DNA of 64,000 nucleotides, from the NCBI GenBank assembly GCA_023100825.1, contig CP095846.1:1054001-1118000 (forward strand), read 5' to 3'. The notes under the pieces were generated by a model. The model was not told where the DNA came from. It did no database searches and was given only the letters and a program-made list of their open reading frames with translations. Of the stretch, positions 56,644 through 64,000 are shown piece after piece. Source of the DNA: Nocardioidaceae bacterium SCSIO 66511 (lineage in GTDB: Bacteria > Actinomycetota > Actinomycetes > Propionibacteriales > Nocardioidaceae). A program made the translations under genes and the position numbers. How positions within the stretch are numbered: position 1 is the stretch's first letter; the number at the start of each line of letters is the position of its first letter.

Positions 56644-58361
56644 GCAAGTCGGATATGTACGACATCGTCATCGTCGGTGGAGGCTCGGCGGGCTCGGCGC
56701 TGGCGAATCGGCTGAGTGCGGACTCCGCGGTCAGCGTGCTCGTGCTGGAGGCGGGACGCAGCGACTTCAAGTTCGACCCGTTCATCCACATGCCGGCGGC
56801 GTTGCCGTACCCGATCGGCAATCGCCTGTATGACTGGAAGTACGAGTCGGAGCCCGAACCCCATATGGGCGGGCGTCGCGTCTACCACGCGCGCGGCAAG
56901 GTGCTCGGTGGTTCGAGCAGCATCAACGGGATGATCTTCCAGCGCGGCAACCCGATGGACTTCGAGCGTTGGGGAGCCGACCCGGGCATGGAGACCTGGG
57001 ACTACGCCCACTGTCTGCCGTACTTCAAGCGGATGGAGACGTGTCTTGCCGGCGCCGATGTCTGGCGCGGCGGTAGCGGTCCGCTGGTCCTCGAGCGCGG
57101 GCCGGCGACGAACCCGTTGTTCGGGGCTTTCCTGGAGGCAACTGAGCAGGCCGGGTATCCGCGTACCGACGATGTCAACGGCTATCGGCAGGAGGGGTTC
57201 GCGGCGTTCGACCGCAACGTGCACCGCGGTCGCAGACTGAGTGCCGCGCGCGCGTACCTGCACCCGGTGATGGGCCGCGACAACCTCACCGTCGAAACGC
57301 TTGCACACGTGACCGGACTCCGCCTCGACGGCAACCGCGTTGTCGGCCTCGACTACGTACGCGGCGGCCGGATGAAGCGGTCGGTGACGGCGGGCGAGGT
57401 GATCCTGTGCGGTGGCGCCATCAACAGCCCGCAGCTACTGCAGCTCGCGGGCATCGGCCCGGCCGACCACCTGCGATCGGTCGGCATCGAGCCCGTCGTC
57501 GACCTACCTGGTGTCGGCGCCAACCTGCAGGACCATCTCGAGGTCTACATCCAGTACGAAAGCCTGCAGCCGGTGTCGATTGCGCCGTGGCTCAAACATC
57601 GGCACAAGCCGCGTATCGGTCTCGAGTGGTTGGCGCGCCGTGGTGTCGGAGCGAGCAACCACTTCGAGGCGGGCGGCTTCATCCGCAGCAACGACCGCGT
57701 CGACTACCCGAACCAGATGTTCCACTTCCTGCCGATCGCGATTCGTTATGACGGGTCTCAGCCGGCAGCCGAGCACGGCTACCAGGTGCATATCGGGCCG
57801 ATGTACTCCGATGTACGCGGGAACGTACTGGTCAAGAGCGCCGATCCGTACGAGAAGCCGGCGTTGAGGTTCAACTACCTGTCGACAGAGAACGACCGGC
57901 GGGAGTGGATCGAGATGGTCCGCGAGGCACGACGGATCCTGAACCAACCGGCGATGGCGCCGTTCAACGGCGGCGAGATCTCGCCCGGCCCGGAGGTCGA
58001 GACCGACCAGGAGATCCTCGACTGGGTCGCGCGTGACGCGGAGACGGCACTGCATCCGTCGTGCACGACGAAGCTGGGTACCGATGACCAGAGCGTGCTC
58101 GACCCGCGCACCATGCGAGTGCACGGCGTCGAAGGCGTACGCGTAGTTGATGCATCGTCGATGCCCTACATCACCAACGGCAACATCTACGCGCCGACGA
58201 TGATGCTCGCGGAGAAGGCCGCCGACCTGATCGCGGGGCACAAGCCGTTGGAGCCGCTCGACGCGCCGTACTACCGCTATCGTGATGAATCACCGCTCTA
58301 CCCACCGGGGGATCCACGCAATGAGCTGCCGCCCAGCGGCAGAAGGGAGCCCCCGAGATGA
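56640..58361 (+). CDS. betA: Choline dehydrogenase (GMC oxidoreductase)
   Basis: This 573-residue flavoprotein has the FAD motif [19 protein letters not shown] signature 1 ([18 protein letters not shown]) and signature 2 ([16 protein letters not shown]). The active-site histidine lies in [11 protein letters not shown]. It oxidises choline to betaine aldehyde, feeding the upstream enzyme. The ATG overlaps the betB stop (ATGA). The open frame that begins earlier is inside betB and not the start. The BCCT gene follows with another 4-bp overlap. Confidence 0.95.
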   Translation: MSKSDMYDIVIVGGGSAGSALANRLSADSAVSVLVLEAGRSDFKFDPFIHMPAALPYPIGNRLYDWKYESEPEPHMGGRRVYHARGKVLGGSSSINGMIFQRGNPMDFERWGADPGMETWDYAHCLPYFKRMETCLAGADVWRGGSGPLVLERGPATNPLFGAFLEATEQAGYPRTDDVNGYRQEGFAAFDRNVHRGRRLSAARAYLHPVMGRDNLTVETLAHVTGLRLDGNRVVGLDYVRGGRMKRSVTAGEVILCGGAINSPQLLQLAGIGPADHLRSVGIEPVVDLPGVGANLQDHLEVYIQYESLQPVSIAPWLKHRHKPRIGLEWLARRGVGASNHFEAGGFIRSNDRVDYPNQMFHFLPIAIRYDGSQPAAEHGYQVHIGPMYSDVRGNVLVKSADPYEKPALRFNYLSTENDRREWIEMVREARRILNQPAMAPFNGGEISPGPEVETDQEILDWVARDAETALHPSCTTKLGTDDQSVLDPRTMRVHGVEGVRVVDASSMPYITNGNIYAPTMMLAEKAADLIAGHKPLEPLDAPYYRYRDESPLYPPGDPRNELPPSGRREPPR

Positions 58362-60406
58362 GCGTGACCGAGCGCGCCGAGGTGAGCAAGGAGCCTCAGG
58401 AACCAGAGGTACGCCCGAACTGGCCGGTGCTGATCGGATCGTCGATCTGCATCATCGCCATCGCACTGTGGGCGATCATCGACCCGGACGCCGCGGCCGC
58501 GACGCTTGGCGACCTTCTGGCCTGGGTGACGGAGGGGTTCGGCTGGTTCTACATCCTGATCTCGACGACCTTCCTTGTGTTCGTCCTGTTCTTGGCCATG
58601 TCGCGGTACGGCAAGGTCAAGCTCGGCCCCGAGCACTCAACGCCGGACTTCGGGATGTTCTCGTGGGCGTCGATGCTGTTCGCCGCGGGCATCGGCACCG
58701 ACATCATGTTCTTCGCCGTGTCGGAGCCCGTCACCCAGTACCTCGCGCCGCCGAGCGCCGAGCCGGAGTCGGTCGACGCCGCCCGCGAGGCGACGGTGTG
58801 GACGTTGTTCCACTACGGCATCACCGGCTGGGGGATGTACGCGCTGATGGGCATCGCCCTTGCGTACTTCGCGTTCCGGATGAACCTTCCGCTGGCGATC
58901 CGCTCGGCGGTCTACCCGATCTTCGGCAAGCGCATCTACGGGCCGCTCGGCGACGGCATCGACCTGGCAGCGGTCATCGCGACGATCTTCGGCATCGCGG
59001 TATCGCTGGGCATCGGCGTCGCGCAGATCAACTACGGGCTCGACGAGCTGTTCGGCATCGAGCAGGGCAAGGCCGCCCAGATCGGTTTGGTCGTGGTCGC
59101 CGTTGCGGCCGCATCGGCCTCGGCGGTGTCCGGCGTCGACAAGGGCATCAAGTTCCTGTCGCAGCTCAACGTGATCCTCGCACTGAGCCTCGCCTTCTTC
59201 ATCGTCGTCACGGGGCGTACGCAGTATCTGCTGAACGCTCTGGTCGAGAACACCGGCGACTTCGTCAGCAAGTTCCCGGGAATGACGATGCAGACGTTCG
59301 CCCAGGACCCGCAGCCGGACTGGATGAGTCTGTGGACGCTGTTCTTCTGGGCCTGGTGGATCGCGTGGGCGTCGTTCGTCGGGATGTTCCTCGCGCGGAT
59401 CTCCCGCGGACGTACGATCCGGCAGTTCGTCACCGGCACCATGATCATCCCGTTCACCTACATCCTGATGTGGGTGTCGGTGTACGGCAATGCCGCACTC
59501 GACCGAGTACGGGGCGGCGATGCGGACTTCGGAGAGGCGGCGGCAGCCAATCCCGCAAGCGGGCTCTGGGAGCTGTTGCGGGACTATCCGTGGTTCCCGT
59601 TCATCGCGAGCGTCGCGATCATCGTCGGTCTGTTGTTCTACGTGACGTCCGCGGACTCAGGCGCCTTGGTGATGGGCAACCTGACGACGTTCCGGCGTAC
59701 GCCCCGCTCCGATGCCCAACCCTGGCTGCGGATCTTCTGGGCGTCGATCACGGGTCTGCTCACCATCGCGATGCTCGGCGTCGGCGACAACGGCATCATC
59801 GCGCTACAGAACGCGACCGTGGTGATGGGCCTGCCGTTCGCGTTCGTGATGGTGCTGCTGATGTTCGGGCTGTACAAGGCGCTGCGCGTTGAGGCCCATC
59901 GAGAGGACAGCCGCGCCGCGATCCTGCCCGCTCAGCTGTCCGGGCGCGTTCACCATGACGGAGCGGGCGGCTCGAAGGTCGGCCGCTTCTGGCAGGAGCG
60001 GTTGCGCCGGGCGATGACGTTCCCCGACCGCGACGAAGTGTCGACCTTCCTCGGCGACACGGCATTGCCCGCCATGCAGGAGGTACGCGAGGAGCTCGCG
60101 GAGCACGGAGTCGGTGCAGAGTGTCATGCGTCCGATGACGGCGAGCTGCCGGCGTACGTCGAGATCGAGGTGGAGCTCAGCGAGGACGACCAGTCGTTCC
60201 GCTATCGGCTGGTGCCGTTGCAGGCGGAGTTGCCGGCGTACCGAGCGGGCGGCGACGGCGAGCGTACGTACTCACGCGTCGAGGTGCACCTCGGCGAGGG
60301 CGGTCAAGGCTACGACGTGATGGGCTACAGCCATATGCAGCTGATCGACGACATGCTCGACCAGTACGAGCGGCACCTGGAGTTCCTCCGCCTCGGCCAG
60401 TCCTGA
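58358..60406 (+). CDS. betT: BCCT-family choline/betaine transporter
   Basis: This 682-residue transporter has about twelve helices and the conserved BCCT tryptophan region ([25 protein letters not shown]). The substrate-site loop reads [15 protein letters not shown] long cytosolic C-terminal tail (about residues 510-682) with acidic strands resembles regulatory tails of osmosensing BetT proteins. It would import choline for betA-betB. The start overlaps betA (ATGA). Glycine betaine uptake is also possible, but the operon favours choline. Confidence 0.9.
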   Translation: MSVTERAEVSKEPQEPEVRPNWPVLIGSSICIIAIALWAIIDPDAAAATLGDLLAWVTEGFGWFYILISTTFLVFVLFLAMSRYGKVKLGPEHSTPDFGMFSWASMLFAAGIGTDIMFFAVSEPVTQYLAPPSAEPESVDAAREATVWTLFHYGITGWGMYALMGIALAYFAFRMNLPLAIRSAVYPIFGKRIYGPLGDGIDLAAVIATIFGIAVSLGIGVAQINYGLDELFGIEQGKAAQIGLVVVAVAAASASAVSGVDKGIKFLSQLNVILALSLAFFIVVTGRTQYLLNALVENTGDFVSKFPGMTMQTFAQDPQPDWMSLWTLFFWAWWIAWASFVGMFLARISRGRTIRQFVTGTMIIPFTYILMWVSVYGNAALDRVRGGDADFGEAAAANPASGLWELLRDYPWFPFIASVAIIVGLLFYVTSADSGALVMGNLTTFRRTPRSDAQPWLRIFWASITGLLTIAMLGVGDNGIIALQNATVVMGLPFAFVMVLLMFGLYKALRVEAHREDSRAAILPAQLSGRVHHDGAGGSKVGRFWQERLRRAMTFPDRDEVSTFLGDTALPAMQEVREELAEHGVGAECHASDDGELPAYVEIEVELSEDDQSFRYRLVPLQAELPAYRAGGDGERTYSRVEVHLGEGGQGYDVMGYSHMQLIDDMLDQYERHLEFLRLGQS

Positions 60407-60414
60407 CGTACGAA

Positions 60415-60473
60415 GAGTTCGGCGCGCAGTCGTTGATGTCGAGCGTCAACACCAACAACTGCGCACCGAACTC
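60415..60473. terminator. Bidirectional terminator hairpin between betT and gcvT-like gene
   Basis: Arms 60415-60435 and 60453-60473 pair over 21 bp with two G-U pairs around a 17-nt loop. It sits between convergent genes, 8 bp after betT and 18 bp before the other stop. It resembles the structure at 29987-30052 in design but not in sequence. Confidence 0.7.
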
Positions 60474-60491
60474 TGTACCGGCAGGCGGGAC

Positions 60492-61796
60492 CTAGACGGC
60501 CGCGTCGAGCCCCTTCTGCTTCAGCAGCTCACGCTGGTTCGGGTTGACCGACGGCCGGAACGGCATCTCGACCACCTCGGCGCGTACGGGTTGGCCGGGC
60601 GTCTCGGCGTACTCGTCGGGCAGATGCACCCACAGCTCGGTGCCGAGCTCGGTCAGTGACATGGGTACGTGGCCCATGGCGATGTTCGTACCGAGCTCGG
60701 GCGAGAACCACGGCGAGGTGACGTAGCCGATCGGGTCGCCGCCCTCGATCGCGCTGATCAGCCAGAAGTCGGGCGCGTAGTCGTCGATCGGCTTACCGGC
60801 GAGCTTCATGCCGACCAGCTTGTGCGTGAACGGCGGGTCGCCGGCCTCGAGCCGGTCGCGCGCGGCCTCGAGTGCGGCCTTGCCGATGTAGTCGGCGGTC
60901 TTCTTGCGCGGCACCTGGTACGCGAGGTTGACCTGGAACGGCAGCGTCTCGAAGTCCATGTCCTGACCCCACGACAGGATGCCCGCGGCGATACGTCGGT
61001 GATGCGACGGCGCGACGACCTTCAAGTTGTGCCGCTCGCCCGCCTCCAGTACGGCGTTCCACATCTGCTCGGCGTACAGCGTCGAGTCGCGCAGGTAGAT
61101 CTCGTACCCCTTCTCACCGGTGAAGCCGGTCTGCGAGATGATCACCTCGCATCCGCCGACGGCAGACGCAAGTAGCCCGTACGAAGGAATGTCACGTGCG
61201 GCGGGACCAACCAGGTCGACCATCAGATCTGCGGACTTCGGGCCCTGCACCTGCACTGGTGACACGTCGATCTCGGCGATGTCGACATCGAAACGCCTTC
61301 CCACGTTGACACCCTGCAACCACAGCATCAGGTCGGTGTCGGAGAGACTGAACCAGAACTCGTCCTCCGCGATCCGCAACAGGACGGGGTCGTTGAGGAT
61401 TCCGCCCTCCTCGTTGCAGAGGATCACGTACCGGGCGCGCATCGGCGGGATCTTCGTTGCGTCGCGGGTGATGACGAAGTTGACGAACGCCTCGGCGTCG
61501 GGCCCCTTGACCTGGATCTGGCGTTCGACGGCGACGTTCCACAGCGTGACGTCGTTGACGAGCGACTCGTACTCCGCCATCATCCCGCCGTCTTCGCGAG
61601 GCACGTAGCCCCGCGGGTGGTACATGCGGTTGTACACCGACGCGCGCCAGCAGCCGGCTTGCATCGACAGCTCCCAGTACGGCGACTTTCGTACGCGGGT
61701 GTCGATCAGAGTCTCGACCGGCGTCGGTCCCGACTGCCGGAGGTTGATGGGTACGCGCCGGTCGCTCTGGTCGACCGAGGGGACGTTGTAGTTCAT
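60492..61796 (-). CDS. GcvT-family aminomethyltransferase-like protein, putative betaine or dimethylglycine demethylase
   Basis: This 434-residue protein belongs to the GcvT/DmdA fold, recognised by VQVKGPDAEAFVNFVITRD, the nucleotide/folate region SQTGFTGEKGYEIYLRD and the C-terminal barrel segment PIGYVTSPWFSPELGTNIAMG. Such proteins transfer methyl or aminomethyl groups to tetrahydrofolate. It lacks the other glycine-cleavage genes nearby. Next to betBAT and a MetF-like gene it probably removes methyl groups from glycine betaine or dimethylglycine. DmdA-like or sarcosine-like use cannot be excluded. Confidence 0.8.
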   Translation of the reverse strand: MNYNVPSVDQSDRRVPINLRQSGPTPVETLIDTRVRKSPYWELSMQAGCWRASVYNRMYHPRGYVPREDGGMMAEYESLVNDVTLWNVAVERQIQVKGPDAEAFVNFVITRDATKIPPMRARYVILCNEEGGILNDPVLLRIAEDEFWFSLSDTDLMLWLQGVNVGRRFDVDIAEIDVSPVQVQGPKSADLMVDLVGPAARDIPSYGLLASAVGGCEVIISQTGFTGEKGYEIYLRDSTLYAEQMWNAVLEAGERHNLKVVAPSHHRRIAAGILSWGQDMDFETLPFQVNLAYQVPRKKTADYIGKAALEAARDRLEAGDPPFTHKLVGMKLAGKPIDDYAPDFWLISAIEGGDPIGYVTSPWFSPELGTNIAMGHVPMSLTELGTELWVHLPDEYAETPGQPVRAEVVEMPFRPSVNPNQRELLKQKGLDAAV

Positions 61797-61864
61797 GGGG
61801 CTTCTCCCGACGCTGTGGGGTTCTCACCGGACCACGGCGTCCGGTGAGCCGATGTGTACTTCGC

Positions 61865-61877
61865 GGAAACCGGTTCC
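61865..61877. promoter_or_regulatory. GGAA-N5-TTCC site 1 in the gcvT/metF divergent region
   Basis: GGAA-ACCGG-TTCC forms a palindromic 13-mer, similar to the TGGAA...TTCCA core of IclR-family operators. A second copy of the same spacing lies 44 bp away. Two IclR-type genes are encoded downstream. Confidence 0.55.
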
Positions 61878-61908
61878 GTACGAATCATGCCCGGATGTTC
61901 TAGATTAT

Positions 61909-61921
61909 GGAACTAGATTCC
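61909..61921. promoter_or_regulatory. GGAA-N5-TTCC site 2, core of an extended palindrome
   Basis: GGAA-CTAGA-TTCC lies inside a larger dyad with arms ATTATGG (61904-61910) and CCATAAT (61921-61927). The 44-bp spacing to site 1 is about four helical turns, so both sites face the same side of the DNA. Binding by an IclR protein would control both divergent genes. Confidence 0.6.
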
Positions 61922-61973
61922 CATAATGTGAGTGTAGAGTTGAGAAGGTAGCGGGATCAAGGGTCCCCGCCGG

Positions 61974-62873
61974 ATGAGTCCGACCGGTACGGCAGAGAAG
62001 AGATCGGCCATGCGGAACAGATCTGAGTCGGCGTTCGTCCGCCGGTTGCTGGAGTCGGCGCGGTACGAAGTGCTGCCGACCCGGTCCATCTCCGAGCAGG
62101 TCGTCGAACATGTGCCGCTCGGGCGTACGCTCACGGTCACCGCATCGGTCAGCCTGGGGCTGTCTGCAACCCTCGAGGTCTCAGAAACCCTGCAGGGAAT
62201 GGGATATCGGGCAGTCCCGCACCTCGCGGCCCGGATGGTCAGCGGCCGTGCGGAGCTCGCGGAGATCGTCGATCGACTGGTGGCCGCGGGCATCGACAGC
62301 GTGTTCGTCCCTGCCGGCGACGCAAACCCCGCGGTCGGCACGTACGCATCATCGCTCGACCTGCTCCGTGATCTGTCGACCATGGCGGCGCCGTTCCGGC
62401 AGGTGGGCATCGCCGGCTACCCCGAGTCGCATCCGACCATTCACGACGACGTCACCATTCAGGCCATGTGGGACAAACGCGACTACGCGACCCACGTCGT
62501 GAGCAACCTGTGCTTCGACCCGAACGTGTTGACCTCATGGGTGCACCGCATCCGCGCCCGCGGCAACACGATGCCCCTGCTGATCGGGATGCCCGGTCGG
62601 GTGGAACGCGCGAAGCTGCTCGCGATGGCGGGCAAGATCGGTGTGGGGGAGTCGACGCGGTTTCTCGCCAAGAACAAGTCGACGTTCGCGCGTATCGCCA
62701 CACCGGGCGGTTACAACCCGCAGCGGTTCATCGAACGTATCGTGCCGCTGATCGCGCAACCAGCTGCGAACGTCGAGGGCCTGCACATCTTCACGTTCAA
62801 CCAGATCGCCGCGACCGAGCAGTGGCGGCGGCAGTGGGTCGATCGGCTGGGCCCGGCCGTCGTTGCGAGCTGA
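61974..62873 (+). CDS. MetF-like methylenetetrahydrofolate reductase family protein
   Basis: This 299-residue protein fits the MetF TIM-barrel family, with VTASVSLGLSATLEVSETL, the AGIDSVFVPAGDANP flavin/folate region and the later FVPAG-to-PLLIGMPG pattern. It is shorter than E. coli-type MetF by little. In this cluster it would convert methylene-THF to methyl-THF, or run in reverse to recover methyl groups. Divergent from the GcvT-like gene with shared IclR-type sites. ATG 61974 is the first in-frame start; ATG 62010 is an alternative. Confidence 0.8.
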   Translation: MSPTGTAEKRSAMRNRSESAFVRRLLESARYEVLPTRSISEQVVEHVPLGRTLTVTASVSLGLSATLEVSETLQGMGYRAVPHLAARMVSGRAELAEIVDRLVAAGIDSVFVPAGDANPAVGTYASSLDLLRDLSTMAAPFRQVGIAGYPESHPTIHDDVTIQAMWDKRDYATHVVSNLCFDPNVLTSWVHRIRARGNTMPLLIGMPGRVERAKLLAMAGKIGVGESTRFLAKNKSTFARIATPGGYNPQRFIERIVPLIAQPAANVEGLHIFTFNQIAATEQWRRQWVDRLGPAVVAS

Positions 62874-62876
62874 CGG

Positions 62877-63635
62877 TCAGTGCGGGACGTTCTTGCGCAG
62901 CCGGCGGCTGAGCACCTTCGAGAGCATCTCGGCCTCGGTGACGAGCAGTTCGCCGTACCGACGGTGCTCGTCTGCCAGTCGCAGCGACGGCCCGGAGATG
63001 CCGAGCGCAGCATGGACGGCTCCGTCGGGTCCGTGCACCGGGGCGGCAACCGCGTCGAGGCCCTCCTCGAACTCGCCGTGGGTGACCGCGTAGCCGAGCT
63101 CGCGTACGTCGCGCAGCTCGCGTTCGAGCTTCGCCCGCGAGGTCAGCGTCGCGGGCGTACGCCGCTGCAACGGCCCCCGCGGCATCGGGAGGGCGTCGTA
63201 TGCGTACATCACCTTGCCGAGAGCCGACGTATGCGGCGGCACCTCGACATCGACCCAGTTCGTCGCGCCGAGCACGAAGGTCGAGTCGACCTGGGCGACG
63301 TGCACGACGGTGTCGCCGCTGGGTACGCCCAGGTTGACGGTCTCACCGGTCTCCTCGCCCACGCGCTCGAGCGAGGGCTCGGCGGCGGCCGCGAGTGACT
63401 CGACCCGGTCGAACCTCGCTGCGTACTGCGCGAACAGCGCGCCGCCCCGGAACCGGCCGTCCTTGTCGCGTTCGAGCAGGCCGTTGCGTTCGAGCGCCTG
63501 CAGGAGCCGGGACACGGTCGATCGGGCGAGATCGGTCATCTCGACGACCTGGGTGTACGTGACCGGCTCCTCCGACCGAACGACGAGCGACAGTACTTCT
63601 GCCGCGCGGTCGATCGACTGGGTGCCGTTACTCAT
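62877..63635 (-). CDS. IclR-family regulator
   Basis: This 252-residue regulator has an N-terminal winged helix (SIDRAAEVLSLVVRSEEPVTYTQVVEMTDLARSTVSRLLQALERNGLL) and a C-terminal IclR effector domain (GETVNLGVPSGDTVVHVAQVDS, then HTSALGKVMYA and GLDAVAAPVHGPDGAVHAALGISGP). It converges with the MetF-like gene (3 bp gap). It is the natural candidate for the GGAA-N5-TTCC sites. ATG 63635 begins 6 residues before the HTH. The effector could be betaine or a derivative. Confidence 0.92.
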   Translation of the reverse strand: MSNGTQSIDRAAEVLSLVVRSEEPVTYTQVVEMTDLARSTVSRLLQALERNGLLERDKDGRFRGGALFAQYAARFDRVESLAAAAEPSLERVGEETGETVNLGVPSGDTVVHVAQVDSTFVLGATNWVDVEVPPHTSALGKVMYAYDALPMPRGPLQRRTPATLTSRAKLERELRDVRELGYAVTHGEFEEGLDAVAAPVHGPDGAVHAALGISGPSLRLADEHRRYGELLVTEAEMLSKVLSRRLRKNVPH

Positions 63636-63780
63636 GGATTCCTTTGCGTACCTCAGTGCGGGCATGGTGAAGCACCGAGACGGATCGGGATTGACGTGGC
63701 CAATGCTACGCGCGCCGGTGCGGAGGTGCCTCCGGGCCCATGTGCGGGCGGAGAGTCGGCAACTGTTGAGCATCCTGCAT

Positions 63781-63786
63781 TAGAGT
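63781..63786 (+). promoter_or_regulatory. Probable -10 hexamer of the second iclR gene
   Basis: TAGAGT is followed by 6 nt and the ATG at 63793. The distance fits a leaderless transcript. No Shine-Dalgarno sequence is present. Confidence 0.4.
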
Positions 63787-63792
63787 TTCGGC

Positions 63793-64000
63793 ATGAGCAA
63801 CAGCAACGAAGGGGTCGCCGCGACTCGGCCCAGCGCTGTCCAGTCGGTCGACCGGGCGATCAGCGTACTCGAGGTCCTCGCGCACGCCGGTCAAGCGGGC
63901 GTGACCGAGATCGCCGCCGAGCTGGGCGTACACAAGTCGACCGCGTTCCGGCTCGTGGCGTCGCTGGAGGCTCGCGAGCTGGTCGAGCAGGACTCCGAAC
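63793..64000 (+). CDS. Second IclR-family regulator (partial, cut by the window end)
   Basis: The first 69 codons form an IclR-type helix-turn-helix: SVDRAISVLEVLAHAGQAGVTEIAAELGVHKSTAFRLVASLEARELVEQD. The effector domain lies beyond the window. It is divergent from the first iclR gene with a 157-bp spacer. It may regulate the downstream part of the betaine cluster. Confidence 0.88.
   Translation, partial: MSNSNEGVAATRPSAVQSVDRAISVLEVLAHAGQAGVTEIAAELGVHKSTAFRLVASLEARELVEQDSE

Noticed and set aside
60478-60490. CCGGCAGGCGGGA as a partial copy of the fold-back arm unit
   Set aside because: The similarity covers only about 13 bp of GC-rich sequence and could be chance.

Overview
The window is high-GC DNA whose genes are packed head to tail, often with ATGA or GTGA overlaps. 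The gene content is actinobacterial: GuaB3, PerM, PspC-domain signalling proteins, a DtxR/IdeR-type iron box and many apparently leaderless promoters. Codon use and the frequent GTAC words resemble Nocardioidaceae/Propionibacteriales, but this is inference; no rRNA or tRNA gene is present to fix the taxon. Two blocks keep gene orders I remember from Mycobacterium tuberculosis: guaB3 with a ChoD-like GMC oxidoreductase and guaA, and pcrA/uvrD1 - M23 peptidase - sucC - sucD - perM - purN - purH.

Layout. 1-2.9 kb: uronate dehydrogenase-like enzyme, guaB3 and a nitrilase-family hydrolase. 3.0-5.5 kb: iron-regulated efeO-efeB. 5.6-7.3 kb: a leftward two-gene module (XRE-ImmA/IrrE regulator plus PIN nuclease) with a palindromic operator candidate. 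7.4-12.6 kb: aldehyde dehydrogenase, GMC oxidoreductase, a hairpin-rich leader and guaA. 12.6-18.3 kb: a membrane-anchored protein, a 14-TM exporter and a heterodimeric ABC exporter whose ATPase motifs are divided between the subunits. 18.4-23.1 kb: GDPD and a PspC-domain envelope-signalling cluster with its histidine kinase and response regulator. 23.2-27.4 kb: zwf, GNAT, and a YtrA-like GntR regulator with two paralogous membrane proteins. 27.6-35.1 kb: pcrA, two M23 peptidases, a hydrolase and sucCD. 35.2-40.4 kb: DUF1707 protein, MmpL transporter and a second two-component system. 40.4-41.0 kb: a gene-free fold-back element. 41.0-53.6 kb: membrane-tethered sigma-like protein, perM-purN-purH, MFS, tetR, folD, DUF3017, mdh, a YcnI pair and another MFS. 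53.6-55.0 kb: HepT/MntA module and a DHFR-like reductase. 55.1-64.0 kb: choline/betaine uptake and oxidation (betB, betA, BCCT), then a GcvT-like demethylase, a MetF-like reductase and two IclR regulators.

Working together. The last 9 kb read as one pathway: import choline, oxidise it to glycine betaine, and probably demethylate it onto tetrahydrofolate, with IclR control suggested by two matching sites in the gcvT/metF divergent promoter. efeOB is an iron-uptake pair under a strong iron box, although the EfeU permease is not here. Housekeeping genes (guaA, zwf, pcrA, sucCD, purNH, folD, mdh) make most of the window chromosomal core.

The most unusual items are the fold-back element at 40453-40975, the motif-partitioned ABC exporter, the XRE-ImmA/PIN module, the paired hairpins with identical loops before guaA, a six-codon leader ORF coupled to the DUF1707 gene, and an intergenic hairpin repeated more than 20 kb apart.
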